Below, piece after piece: positions 41,835 through 50,366 of a stretch of 57,330 nucleotides of DNA. The translations under genes and the position numbers were made by a program. The stretch's first letter is position 1; each line of letters begins with the position of its first letter. The notes below the pieces were generated by a model, which worked only from the letters and a program-made list of their open reading frames with translations, was not told the origin of the DNA and made no database searches. The DNA is from an uncultured Bacteroides sp. (GTDB lineage: Bacteria > Bacteroidota > Bacteroidia > Bacteroidales > Bacteroidaceae), in assembly GCA_947173895.1 (NCBI GenBank), contig CAMWGU010000015.1, positions 1 through 57,330 of the forward strand, in the 5' to 3' direction.

Positions 41835-43727
41835 ATGAAACCACATAACCCACTATCTGCAAGCATCAGCAAGTTGCAACAAAAAGAGTTGTTGCTTCGC
41901 TTGGAATATGAATATGAAAAAGAAGCATTCAAGCAGCAGAGCGAAGCAATGGGTATAGGGCGCAAAGTGAAACGAGGCTTATGCTGGTATCCGGTCAGTA
42001 CCGGCAAAAGCTATTACAACTCTTTAAACCAACTGGTAGTAGAGGTAGGAAGGCAAGAAGACAAAGAAATAGAACATGTATTCGAGTTCGGACGTCCTGT
42101 CTGTTTCTTCATTCAGGATGCCTATGGAAGCATCTACTATTTCAACTTTACGGCTACGGTGAATTATGTGGATGAAGATCGTATGGTTATTGTACTGCCA
42201 TCGACCGATGCACTGACTGCCATATTGGGCGCCGATCGACAATTAGGAGTTCAACTCTATTTTGACGAAACCAGTTATCGGCTGATGTTTGAGACCATGA
42301 ACCAAGTAATCAAAGCCAAAGACAACCGTCTAGCCGAATTACGGGATATCTTTCACGGTACTCTTCAGGCACAGACTTTCAGTTTCAGTCCCAGCCGTTT
42401 CCCCTGGCTGAATAGTACTCAGGAAGAAGCTGTCAACAAAGTGATGCATGCCAAAGATGTGGCTATTGTCCACGGACCTCCCGGTACCGGAAAAACTACC
42501 ACCTTGGTAGAGGCCATTTATGAAACATTGCACCGAGAAAACCAAGTTATGGTATGTGCGCAAAGCAACATGGCAGTAGACTGGATCAGCGAAAAACTGA
42601 CAGATCGGGGTGTTCCGGTTCTCCGTATCGGCAATCCCACCCGAGTGAATGACAAAATGCTGTCGTTCACCTACGAGCGACGTTTCGAAAGCCACCCGGA
42701 CTATCCGCAGCTTTGGAACATCCGCAGAGCTATACGCAAACTATACAGCTGTTCGCGCAAAGGTGCGGAACGAGAAAGCATACGGCTCAAAATCAATTCA
42801 CTGAAAGACCGTGCCATCGAATTGGAGATACGGATCAATGAAACCCTATTTGGCGAAGCACGTGTCATTGCCTGTACATTGGTCGGCTCCGCCAACCGGG
42901 TGCTGGCAGGACATCGATTCGGAACATTGTTCATTGACGAGGCGGCGCAAGCCTTGGAACCTGCCTGCTGGATCGCCATACGCAAGGCAAACCGAGTTAT
43001 TCTGGCAGGAGACCATTGCCAACTTCCTCCTACCATCAAATGTATGGAAGCAGCACGAGGCGGACTAGACCGTACCCTAATGCAAGAAATTGTGAAAAAC
43101 AAACCGGAAACAGTTTCTCTGCTGAAAGTCCAATACAGAATGAATGATGAAATTATGCGTTTCTCTTCGGAATGGTTCTATCACGGAGAAGTGAAATCCG
43201 CACCCGAAGTGAAATATCGCGGCATTCTAGATTATGACACTCCCATCGAATGGGTGAACACAGAAGGAATGGACTACAATGAAGAATTTGTAGGCGAGAA
43301 CTTCGGTCGAATTAACAAAGCCGAAGCGGCACTGTCTGTCTTACAACTGGCACAGTACATTCAAAAGATAGGAAAAAAGCGTTTTCTAGAAGAACAGATT
43401 GACGTGGGATTAATCTCCCCTTATAAAGCACAAGTACAATACCTTCGACAACTGATAAAACGAGACGGCTTTTTCAAACCCTACCAACATCTCATCACGA
43501 TCAATACGGTAGATGGCTTTCAGGGACAGGAACGAGACATCGTACTGATCAGTCTAGTACGCGCCAACGAAAACGGACAGATCGGATTTCTGAACGATTT
43601 GCGACGGATGAACGTGGCAATTACTCGTGCACGCATGAAACTGATCATACTGGGAGATGCCGCCACTTTGACCAAACATCCGTTTTATAAGAAACTCTAC
43701 GAACACATTCAGTCGTTACATGAATAA
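41835..43727 (+). CDS. Superfamily 1B helicase, Upf1/IGHMBP2/DNA2-like
   Basis: 630 residues. Walker A GPPGTGKTT is at about 214-222, Q motif SPSRFPWLNSTQEEAV just before, Walker B LFIDEAAQALEP, motif III VILAGDHCQLPP, motif V NTVDGFQGQERDIVLISLVRAN and motif VI NVAITRARMKLIILGD. The N-terminal 190 residues form the beta-barrel typical of the family. It acts on RNA or single-stranded DNA in the cytoplasm; a repair or RNA-surveillance role is possible. No nuclease domain is fused. It follows the S41 gene but may have its own promoter. Confidence 0.93.
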   Translation: MKPHNPLSASISKLQQKELLLRLEYEYEKEAFKQQSEAMGIGRKVKRGLCWYPVSTGKSYYNSLNQLVVEVGRQEDKEIEHVFEFGRPVCFFIQDAYGSIYYFNFTATVNYVDEDRMVIVLPSTDALTAILGADRQLGVQLYFDETSYRLMFETMNQVIKAKDNRLAELRDIFHGTLQAQTFSFSPSRFPWLNSTQEEAVNKVMHAKDVAIVHGPPGTGKTTTLVEAIYETLHRENQVMVCAQSNMAVDWISEKLTDRGVPVLRIGNPTRVNDKMLSFTYERRFESHPDYPQLWNIRRAIRKLYSCSRKGAERESIRLKINSLKDRAIELEIRINETLFGEARVIACTLVGSANRVLAGHRFGTLFIDEAAQALEPACWIAIRKANRVILAGDHCQLPPTIKCMEAARGGLDRTLMQEIVKNKPETVSLLKVQYRMNDEIMRFSSEWFYHGEVKSAPEVKYRGILDYDTPIEWVNTEGMDYNEEFVGENFGRINKAEAALSVLQLAQYIQKIGKKRFLEEQIDVGLISPYKAQVQYLRQLIKRDGFFKPYQHLITINTVDGFQGQERDIVLISLVRANENGQIGFLNDLRRMNVAITRARMKLIILGDAATLTKHPFYKKLYEHIQSLHE

Positions 43728-43818
43728 GTTACAGCATCCATTGCCATGGCGGAACCGGTTCCACATCATCCGGTTCCGCATGAAATTTGCCAACAAGTAC
43801 ATTCATCTACCAGCTGTG

Positions 43819-44193
43819 TCACGATAAAAGCTTACCCATAAACTTCTTGCTATCCACAATGTAACGCACATGTACACCTTCACCTATCAACCCTTTACTG
43901 TCTTGTGCCTGCACCTCAAAGGTCAGTTTTCTTCCTTCCACCTCTTTCAGCAAAGCTGTAGCCGAGACTGTTTCTCCCACAGCCGATGGTTTAACATGAG
44001 TGGTGTTCATCAAGGCACCTACCGTTGTAGCTCCCTCGGGCAATTCACCGGCCACCGCATTCATGGCGGCATTTTCCATCAATGCCACCATAGCAGGAGT
44101 GGCAAACACATTCAAATCTCCGCTGCCCATCGTGGCAGCCACATTCATTTCCGACACAACGGTCGTTGAAGTATAAGTTAATCCTATTTTCAT
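43819..44193 (-). CDS. Hot-dog thioesterase, fluoroacetyl-CoA thioesterase (FlK)-like
   Basis: 124 residues, one hot-dog fold. Thr32, Glu40 and His66 (FATPAMVALMENAA and TTHVKPS) have the same spacing as the catalytic Thr-Glu-His triad of FlK (8 and 26 residues apart). In anaerobes without fluoroacetate exposure such proteins probably hydrolyse other small acyl-CoA esters, so the substrate is unknown. Minus strand, followed upstream by a DUF1232 protein gene 24 bp away; the pair is probably one transcript. Confidence 0.85.
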   Translation of the reverse strand: MKIGLTYTSTTVVSEMNVAATMGSGDLNVFATPAMVALMENAAMNAVAGELPEGATTVGALMNTTHVKPSAVGETVSATALLKEVEGRKLTFEVQAQDSKGLIGEGVHVRYIVDSKKFMGKLLS

Positions 44194-44217
44194 TCTTTCT
44201 ACATTATTATATATTCA

Positions 44218-44580
44218 TTATCCTTCCACCAATTCATATTTCAATTCCGAAAACCAGCGTTCCAATATATTATCCACTTCCGATTCTATCTCGGGAGTCA
44301 CATAGCGACATACCTTCTTATAAGCATAAGTCAAAGAAACAGCCTCATCAATCCACCCAACCAACGGCAATCTTTTGGCTGAAAGCAAATCTACAGGCAA
44401 CACTAAATACGAGAGCGCTGCTACAATCAGCATCTTATCTGAATACGGAGTTTCAGGACTCCGCAACACATAATACAAAAGAAGCAGCGGACGAGTAGCT
44501 GTCCGTCCGGCCTTCTTCGCATAATCTGTAATTTTTTCCAAAAGGAAGGCATAATCCAGCCCATTCTTTTCTGTTTTCAT
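44218..44580 (-). CDS. YkvA/DUF1232-family small membrane-associated protein
   Basis: 120 residues. The DUF1232 core is visible as PYSDKMLIVAALSYLVLPVDLLSAKRLPLVGWIDEA, with two helices around the conserved PVDLL turn. The rest is charged. The family is widespread with no established function; suggestions include association with membrane or envelope processes. It precedes the FlK-like thioesterase on the minus strand with a gap of 24 bp. Divergent from the sensor gene starting at 44824. Confidence 0.85.
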   Translation of the reverse strand: MKTEKNGLDYAFLLEKITDYAKKAGRTATRPLLLLYYVLRSPETPYSDKMLIVAALSYLVLPVDLLSAKRLPLVGWIDEAVSLTYAYKKVCRYVTPEIESEVDNILERWFSELKYELVEG

Positions 44581-44796
44581 CAGTCTATTCGTTTAATTTA
44601 TATATTAAAATTTCAGATTCACTTCATTAATATTTATCACTCTGCAAATATTATTACTATTTTCCTCATACCGCTCTTCTATGTTCATTCTGCTAAACAA
44701 CAGCCAATCCCGTCTCTATATTCTTGTTTTACCATTTAGACGCAAGACAAATGAAAAAAGTTGCACTAACAAAAATACTTTTATTAAGAAAAGGAG

Positions 44797-44804
44797 TATA
44801 TTTG
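44797..44804 (+). promoter_or_regulatory. -7 box of the kinase-like gene
   Basis: TATATTTG, a full TAnnTTTG match, 19 bp before the ATG at 44824. The -33 region is A/T-rich without a clear TTTG. Confidence 0.5.
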
Positions 44805-44823
44805 CAAAAAAACTGTTTCTAAA

Positions 44824-46320
44824 ATGAAAAAGATTGTTCTAACATTAGCACTTGTTCTTTATTTCTTTACAGGACAAGGACAAATTACAACTACACCAAC
44901 AGGTGTCAATATCAAAGAGCTAAATGCGAAGTGGGCAAGATTTTCCCAATATGCCGAGCAAAAGAATGTAGAAAAAGCGGTAGAAGAGGGAATAAATGTG
45001 AGTGTACTTTTTACTCAAAACAAACAATACAAAGAAGCTTTCGCCACTTGCCGACAAATGGATGCCTTAATTTATTATGGCGAACAGCAAAAAAAGTCAC
45101 CCGAATACAAATTACGCTTCATGTTGGCCAAAGAACGACTGCGTATGTATACCAACCTGAAGAACACCGAGCAATGCAAAATCTTGCTTAAACAGCTACA
45201 CACCTATGCCGACCAGTTGAAATCAGACTCATTGACAGAAGCACTTCTAATGACAGAAGCAGGCTATTACCAGACTTTCGGCATGACAGACAAAAGTCTG
45301 GAATGTTACAATGCCATATTTCAAAAACGATCGGCTGGCAAAGACGAACAAGGAATAGACCTGTGCTATCAGGATATGCTGAAGTATGCCGAACAAAACA
45401 ACAACGCACCGCTGGCCATTGCTATGCGAAAACTATACACATCATGGCAAGACTCTATTAAAGCAGTGAAAGCCGTTCGTGAGCTGAACACATTGCAAGA
45501 GAAATACCAAGCCAGTCAAAAGGACCTACAGGAAAAAGAAAACAAAATTACCACAGACCTGTTTATTATCATTGCTTTATGTGTACTTTCGGCTGCACTA
45601 GCCGCTGCATTATTATTTCTGACCGCTTTGCAATTCAAACATACACGTCAGGTAAAAAAATTGAAACATAGCCTGCAAATAGCCAACGAGAACAATGAAC
45701 AAAAATCCCAATTCATAAGCAATATCAGTTCTCAGATTGAACCAAGCCTGAATATCATGGACAAAGCGACAACAGACACTATGTCCAATCCAATACTACA
45801 TGAAAACATCAAAGCGTTGAAAGAACTGATGACAGCTATTCAGACTTACATCGCACTGGAAGAAACACGTGAAGAGTACTATCCATTGAGCGAACTGAAC
45901 ATAAGCGCCTTATGTGAAAGCATCATGGAAAATGCCCAAAAAAACTTCGGACCTGGAGTAGAAGCTGTAGTCAATGTCCCACGCATCAATATCAAAACTA
46001 ACGCAAAAGAGCTGGAACGTATCTTGAACCATCTGTTGAATAATGCGGCCGAATATACGGAAAGCGGCAAAATCTCACTTGACTTCAAGAAACGGAGTGC
46101 CCACACTCACCAGTTCATCGTGACGGATACGGGAACAGGAATTGCGAGCGAGAAGCGCAAGAACTTGTTCAAACCTTTTGCCGAGATACATGACCTGACT
46201 CAAGGAAACGGCTTGGGTTTGCCTACATGTAGCCTTATCGCCTACAAACTGAACGGAACTCTGACTTTAGACACCGATTATAAGAAAGGAACCCGGTTTG
46301 TCCTAGAACTTCATGTGTAA
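44824..46320 (+). CDS. Sensor histidine-kinase-like protein with degenerate H-box
   Basis: 498 residues: signal peptide (about 1-20), a periplasmic helical region with TPR-like repeats (about 30-230), one membrane helix (about 247-271), then a dimerisation helix and an ATPase domain. The ATPase has N-box NHLLNNAAEY, G1 DTGTGI and G2 GNGLGLPTC, so nucleotide binding looks intact. The dimerisation helix reads FISNISSQIEPSL at about 296-308, where a kinase would have FLANMSHEIRTPL. The phosphoacceptor His is replaced by Ser and the following residues by QIEPS. It therefore probably cannot autophosphorylate at the usual site. No response regulator is adjacent. Confidence 0.8.
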   Translation: MKKIVLTLALVLYFFTGQGQITTTPTGVNIKELNAKWARFSQYAEQKNVEKAVEEGINVSVLFTQNKQYKEAFATCRQMDALIYYGEQQKKSPEYKLRFMLAKERLRMYTNLKNTEQCKILLKQLHTYADQLKSDSLTEALLMTEAGYYQTFGMTDKSLECYNAIFQKRSAGKDEQGIDLCYQDMLKYAEQNNNAPLAIAMRKLYTSWQDSIKAVKAVRELNTLQEKYQASQKDLQEKENKITTDLFIIIALCVLSAALAAALLFLTALQFKHTRQVKKLKHSLQIANENNEQKSQFISNISSQIEPSLNIMDKATTDTMSNPILHENIKALKELMTAIQTYIALEETREEYYPLSELNISALCESIMENAQKNFGPGVEAVVNVPRINIKTNAKELERILNHLLNNAAEYTESGKISLDFKKRSAHTHQFIVTDTGTGIASEKRKNLFKPFAEIHDLTQGNGLGLPTCSLIAYKLNGTLTLDTDYKKGTRFVLELHV

Positions 46321-46391
46321 CCGTTTGGCTATACAACTCTATTATTTAGGAGATTAACACACTTTTCTATCTCATCATAACAGCCAATAAA

Positions 46392-46429
46392 ACACGTACG
46401 TATGTGTGAACCATCACATACGTACGTGT
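46392..46429. repeat. Perfect ACGTACGT hairpin between convergent genes
   Basis: ACACGTACGTATGTG (46392-46406) and CACATACGTACGTGT (46415-46429) form 15-bp perfect arms around an 8-base loop. It is built from the same units as the arrays near 10.4 and 33.9 kb. Placed between convergent genes, it could end transcription from both sides or be a lone repeat. Confidence 0.65.
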
Positions 46430-46468
46430 AAATAACCGGAAATGAATCTCCCCGCCCTGGCGCAATTT

Positions 46469-47671
46469 TTATTCCGACAAGCACGAGGAAAGAGACACTA
46501 CATCCAATCCTGTCGGGCTTTGGAACACCCTCAACCCGAATCGGGGAAGCACCGCCAGCAAATGATCGAAAACCTCAGCCTGCAAGCGTTCGTATGGAAC
46601 CCAGTCCTTATTGGCAGAGAAAAAATAAAGTTCTATCGGCAATCCTTGCGGCGTGGACTGTAACTGGCGCACCATCAAAGTCATCTCTGTATTCACCCGA
46701 GGATGGTGGCTTAAATAATATTCCAGATAATGGCGAAACACATACAGATTCACCTCTTCTTGCCCTGTTTTCTCAAAGCCGGCCATCCAATCCTGACTCT
46801 CGAATTCCCCCATTTGCTCCGCTGTACAGAAGCGAACGGTATTCATATCAATATGAATAGAGCGTTTCACCCGACGCCCGCCGCTTTCACGCATGCCACG
46901 CCAGTTCTGAAACGAATCGCTGACCAAAGCATAAGGAGGAATCGTAATAATAGTATTATCCCAATTCCTCACCTTCACAGTGGTAAGGGTTACTTCCACT
47001 ACTGTTCCATCAGCCCCATACTTCGGCATCATAATCCAGTCTTCCGGACGAAGCATATCATTGGCAGAAAGCTGCACTCCGGCCACCAGTCCCATAATCG
47101 TGTCTTTGAACACTAGCATCAAAATGGCAGCAGAAGCACCCAAGCCCGTCAGGATATTCATCGGGTCCTTGTCTATCAGGGTGCTGATAATGATAATCAC
47201 GCCAATGCAAATCACCACCAGCTTTATCATTTGGTAAACCCCTTTCAAAGGATGATTCTTCAGTTTCTCATGTTCGCTGGATATGGTATACAAAGAGGTC
47301 AGAAAAGCACATAGCAACTTCATAGAAACAATAGTGATATACACTATACATAGCTTTAGCAGGAATCCCAAAGTCACAGGCTCGTGTGGAAAAGCAAAAG
47401 GCAACAGTGCGTATAACACAATAGGCGGAATCAGGTGACACATAGCATTCAGCACTGCATCATTAAACAAATAATCATCCCATGTGACCTGGGTTCTTGC
47501 CGTAAGTTTGTTAATAGCCGGCACTACTACCTTCCGGCAAAAGAAATCTGCCAGAAAAGCAACAATCAGAATACCAACAATGATCACTGCACGCTGAGTA
47601 AGATTCAATGTATCTTGACGCACTCCTATCTGCTGCAACAAGTCGGTGAGACTACTATTGACCGTATCCAT
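46469..47671 (-). CDS. Mechanosensitive channel, MscS/YbdG-like longer form
   Basis: 400 residues with about five hydrophobic segments. The MscS domain has TGLGASAAILMLVFKDTIMGLVAGVQL (pore helix equivalent), then NDMLRPEDWIMMPKYGADGTVVEVTLTTVKVRNWDNTIITIPPYALV. The long N-terminal extension and the C-terminal domain resemble YbdG-type channels. It responds to membrane tension or osmotic stress in the inner membrane. A secreted protein gene lies 23 bp upstream on the same strand and may be co-transcribed. Confidence 0.88.
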   Translation of the reverse strand: MDTVNSSLTDLLQQIGVRQDTLNLTQRAVIIVGILIVAFLADFFCRKVVVPAINKLTARTQVTWDDYLFNDAVLNAMCHLIPPIVLYALLPFAFPHEPVTLGFLLKLCIVYITIVSMKLLCAFLTSLYTISSEHEKLKNHPLKGVYQMIKLVVICIGVIIIISTLIDKDPMNILTGLGASAAILMLVFKDTIMGLVAGVQLSANDMLRPEDWIMMPKYGADGTVVEVTLTTVKVRNWDNTIITIPPYALVSDSFQNWRGMRESGGRRVKRSIHIDMNTVRFCTAEQMGEFESQDWMAGFEKTGQEEVNLYVFRHYLEYYLSHHPRVNTEMTLMVRQLQSTPQGLPIELYFFSANKDWVPYERLQAEVFDHLLAVLPRFGLRVFQSPTGLDVVSLSSCLSE

Positions 47672-47694
47672 CGTTTCCTTATTTCAAAAAAGCG

Positions 47695-48237
47695 TTATTT
47701 GCCAAACAGATTATTAATCAATGACATTGACTCCATCAAGACAGAACCCAACGCATCTTGGGCGAACGTCACCGAATAATTTTGGGGAGACAACTGCATA
47801 TCCAGTCTCACAAGTCCATTCTTACCCAATTTCTTCAGTTCTTTCGCCTTTATATTGTAATAGGCAAAACGGCGAAAACTTTGAAACACATCCTCCATCT
47901 CCACATCTACATGCTGCAGAACGGAAGCACCTCCAGCCACTGTGGAAAGCTCTATTGCCTTTCCATTATCCAGTGTCAGGATGCATTGGCTCCCATCGGG
48001 TATCTGCACCTCATGTCCTGATCCGATAGTGACAGCAAGCGAATAACGCACAGTACTCTTATACTGAAATCCGGCAAGCGCCACATACACATCCATATCT
48101 CCCGAAACTCCCAAATTCATTCCCTCGCACACTATTGTACGTACTCCAGACCGATTGGTCTCATCATACATCACTCTCTGCGCCATCATGCCCACGCTAA
48201 AAAGCAGCAAGACAAACAAAAACAATACTTTTTTCAT
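47695..48237 (-). CDS. Secreted protein of unknown function
   Basis: 180 residues. A clear signal peptide (MKKVLFLFVLLLFSVGMMAQ) is followed by a mostly beta-rich mature region (VRTIVCEGMNLGVSGDMDVYVALAG, QCILTLDNGKAIEL) and a C-terminal helix. No family is recognised and no lipobox is present. It sits 23 bp upstream of the MscS-like gene and is divergent from etfB. Similar small periplasmic proteins are common in Bacteroidales. Confidence 0.7.
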   Translation of the reverse strand: MKKVLFLFVLLLFSVGMMAQRVMYDETNRSGVRTIVCEGMNLGVSGDMDVYVALAGFQYKSTVRYSLAVTIGSGHEVQIPDGSQCILTLDNGKAIELSTVAGGASVLQHVDVEMEDVFQSFRRFAYYNIKAKELKKLGKNGLVRLDMQLSPQNYSVTFAQDALGSVLMESMSLINNLFGK

Positions 48238-48379
48238 ACGCTTTTCTTATTTACTATAATTTAATATATAACAAATCAAATACCATTATATATCTATCAA
48301 TCGGGGCGAAAGTTACAAAAAAAACACCGATCCATTGCGCAAACACCGCATTTTTGTGCATATTTTCTTCTTATATCCT

Positions 48380-48409
48380 TTTGCCGCTCAAATTGTTTCA
48401 GTAAATTTG
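48380..48409 (+). promoter_or_regulatory. Promoter of the etf operon
   Basis: TTTG (48380-48383), 18 bp, TAAATTTG (48402-48409), about 39 bp before the etfB ATG at 48448. Confidence 0.6.
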
Positions 48410-48447
48410 TCGCCGGAATATTACTAATACCAAATATATTAAAGTAT

Positions 48448-49341
48448 ATGAGTTTAAAAATTGTAGTACTGGCAAAACAAGTTCCTGACACACGCAATGT
48501 CGGGAAAGACGCCATGAATGCTGACGGTACAATCAACCGTGCAGCACTTCCGGCTATCTTCAATCCGGAAGACCTGAACGCACTGGAACAGGCGCTCAGA
48601 CTGAAAGACACACATCCCGGATCTACTGTAACCATTCTGACAATGGGCCCCGGCCGTGCAGCCGAAATCATTCGCGAAGGCTTATACAGAGGAGCAGACA
48701 ATGGATATTTATTGACCGACCGCGCTTTTGCGGGTGCCGATACCCTGGCCACTTCATACGCCATCGCTACCGCCATCCGCAAGATCGGCGAATATGACCT
48801 GATCATCGGCGGACGCCAGGCCATCGATGGCGACACAGCCCAAGTGGGACCACAAGTGGCCGAAAAACTGGGATTGAGCCAGATTACTTACACCGAAGAT
48901 ATTCTGAATGTAGACGAAACTGCTCGCCGCATCACCGTAAAACGCCACATTGACGGCGGAGTGGAAACAGTAGAAGGCCCTTTGCCCATTGTACTGACAG
49001 TAAACGGAAGTGCAGCTCCCTGCCGTCCGCGTAACGCCAAATTATTACAGAAATACAAACGCGCTTTGGGCGCACAGGAAAAAGCAGCCATCACCAAAGA
49101 AGGCGCTGAACTTCCCTACGCTGAATTATATGAAAAATTCCCTTACCTGAATATCACTGAATGGAATGTGGCCGATGTAGAAGGAGACACCAAGCAATGC
49201 GGTCTGTCCGGATCGCCCACCAAGGTGAAGAAGATAGAGAACATAGTCTTCCAGGCCAAAGAAAGCAAGACTCTGACAGGAAGCGACCACGATATAGAAG
49301 ATTTGATTGTAGAACTGTTAGCTAACCATACAATAGGATAA
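48448..49341 (+). CDS. etfB: Electron transfer flavoprotein, beta subunit
   Basis: 297 residues. ETF-beta signature: KIVVLAKQVPDT at the N-terminus, GTINRAALPAIFNPEDLNALEQALRLKD, and the nucleotide-binding IIGGRQAIDGDTAQVGPQVAEKL. With EtfA it carries electrons between acyl-CoA dehydrogenases and other redox partners. It begins a three-gene operon with etfA (5 bp gap) and an acyl-CoA dehydrogenase. Whether it is a bifurcating type cannot be decided from this view. Confidence 0.96.
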   Translation: MSLKIVVLAKQVPDTRNVGKDAMNADGTINRAALPAIFNPEDLNALEQALRLKDTHPGSTVTILTMGPGRAAEIIREGLYRGADNGYLLTDRAFAGADTLATSYAIATAIRKIGEYDLIIGGRQAIDGDTAQVGPQVAEKLGLSQITYTEDILNVDETARRITVKRHIDGGVETVEGPLPIVLTVNGSAAPCRPRNAKLLQKYKRALGAQEKAAITKEGAELPYAELYEKFPYLNITEWNVADVEGDTKQCGLSGSPTKVKKIENIVFQAKESKTLTGSDHDIEDLIVELLANHTIG

Positions 49342-49346
49342 CGATT

Positions 49347-50366
49347 ATGAATAATGTATTTGTATATTGCGAGATTGAAGGCACCACTGTGGCCGATGTG
49401 AGTCTCGAACTTTTGACAAAAGGCCGCAAATTAGCTAACCAGTTGGGTTGCCAGCTTGAGGCAATCACCGCCGGAACCGGCCTTACAGGAATTGAAAAGC
49501 AAGTATTGCCCTACGGAGTGGACAAACTTCATGTGTTCGATGCTCCGGGGCTGTTTCCTTATACCTCACTCCCCCACACCTCCATTCTGGTGAACCTGTT
49601 CAAAGAAGAAAAGCCACAAATCTGCCTGATGGGGGCCACTGTAATTGGCCGCGACCTGGGTCCGCGCGTTTCCTCCGCCCTGACCAGCGGACTGACAGCC
49701 GACTGCACCCAGCTGGAAATAGGATCGCACGAAGACAAGAAAAACAGTATCACCTACGAGAACCTGCTGTATCAGATCCGTCCTGCTTTCGGCGGTAACA
49801 TCGTGGCAACCATCGTAAATCCCGAACACCGTCCGCAGATGGCAACCGTACGCGAAGGAGTGATGAAAAAAGAAATACTAGACGAAAACTACAAGGGCGA
49901 AGTAGTAAGCCACGATGTAGCCAAATTTGTTCCTGAAACCGACTATGTGGTGAAAGTCATCGACCGACACGTGGAAAAGGCCAAACATAACCTGAAAGGC
50001 GCACCTATCGTGATTGCCGGAGGCTATGGTATGGGATCTAAAGAAGGTTTCGACAAACTGTTCGAACTGGCCAAAGAACTTCACGCCGAAGTGGGTGCCA
50101 GCCGTGCAGCCGTTGATGCAGGCTATGCCGACCATGACCGCCAAATCGGACAAACCGGAGTCACCGTCCGTCCTAAGTTGTATATTGCCTGCGGTATTTC
50201 CGGACAAATCCAGCACATCGCCGGTATGCAGGATGCAGGCATCATCATCTCAGTGAACAACGATCCGAACGCTCCTATCAATGCTATTGCCGACTATGTA
50301 ATCAACGGCACAGTGGAAGAAGTCGTTCCGAAATTGATTAAATATTATAAAAAGAACAGTAAGTAA
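49347..50366 (+). CDS. etfA: Electron transfer flavoprotein, alpha subunit
   Basis: 339 residues. C-terminal FAD-binding region with GGYGMGSKEGFDKL, VGASRAAVDAGYADHDRQIGQTG, and the conserved YIACGISGQIQHIAGM, then SVNNDPNAPI. It forms the heterodimer with EtfB and binds FAD. The stop overlaps the start of the acyl-CoA dehydrogenase gene by one base (TAATG), so translation is coupled and the three products are likely made together. Confidence 0.96.
   Translation: MNNVFVYCEIEGTTVADVSLELLTKGRKLANQLGCQLEAITAGTGLTGIEKQVLPYGVDKLHVFDAPGLFPYTSLPHTSILVNLFKEEKPQICLMGATVIGRDLGPRVSSALTSGLTADCTQLEIGSHEDKKNSITYENLLYQIRPAFGGNIVATIVNPEHRPQMATVREGVMKKEILDENYKGEVVSHDVAKFVPETDYVVKVIDRHVEKAKHNLKGAPIVIAGGYGMGSKEGFDKLFELAKELHAEVGASRAAVDAGYADHDRQIGQTGVTVRPKLYIACGISGQIQHIAGMQDAGIIISVNNDPNAPINAIADYVINGTVEEVVPKLIKYYKKNSK

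Noticed and set aside
48297-48836. 179-codon minus-strand frame over the start of etfB
   Set aside because: Antisense shadow; the plus strand has the EtfB signature and a matching promoter.
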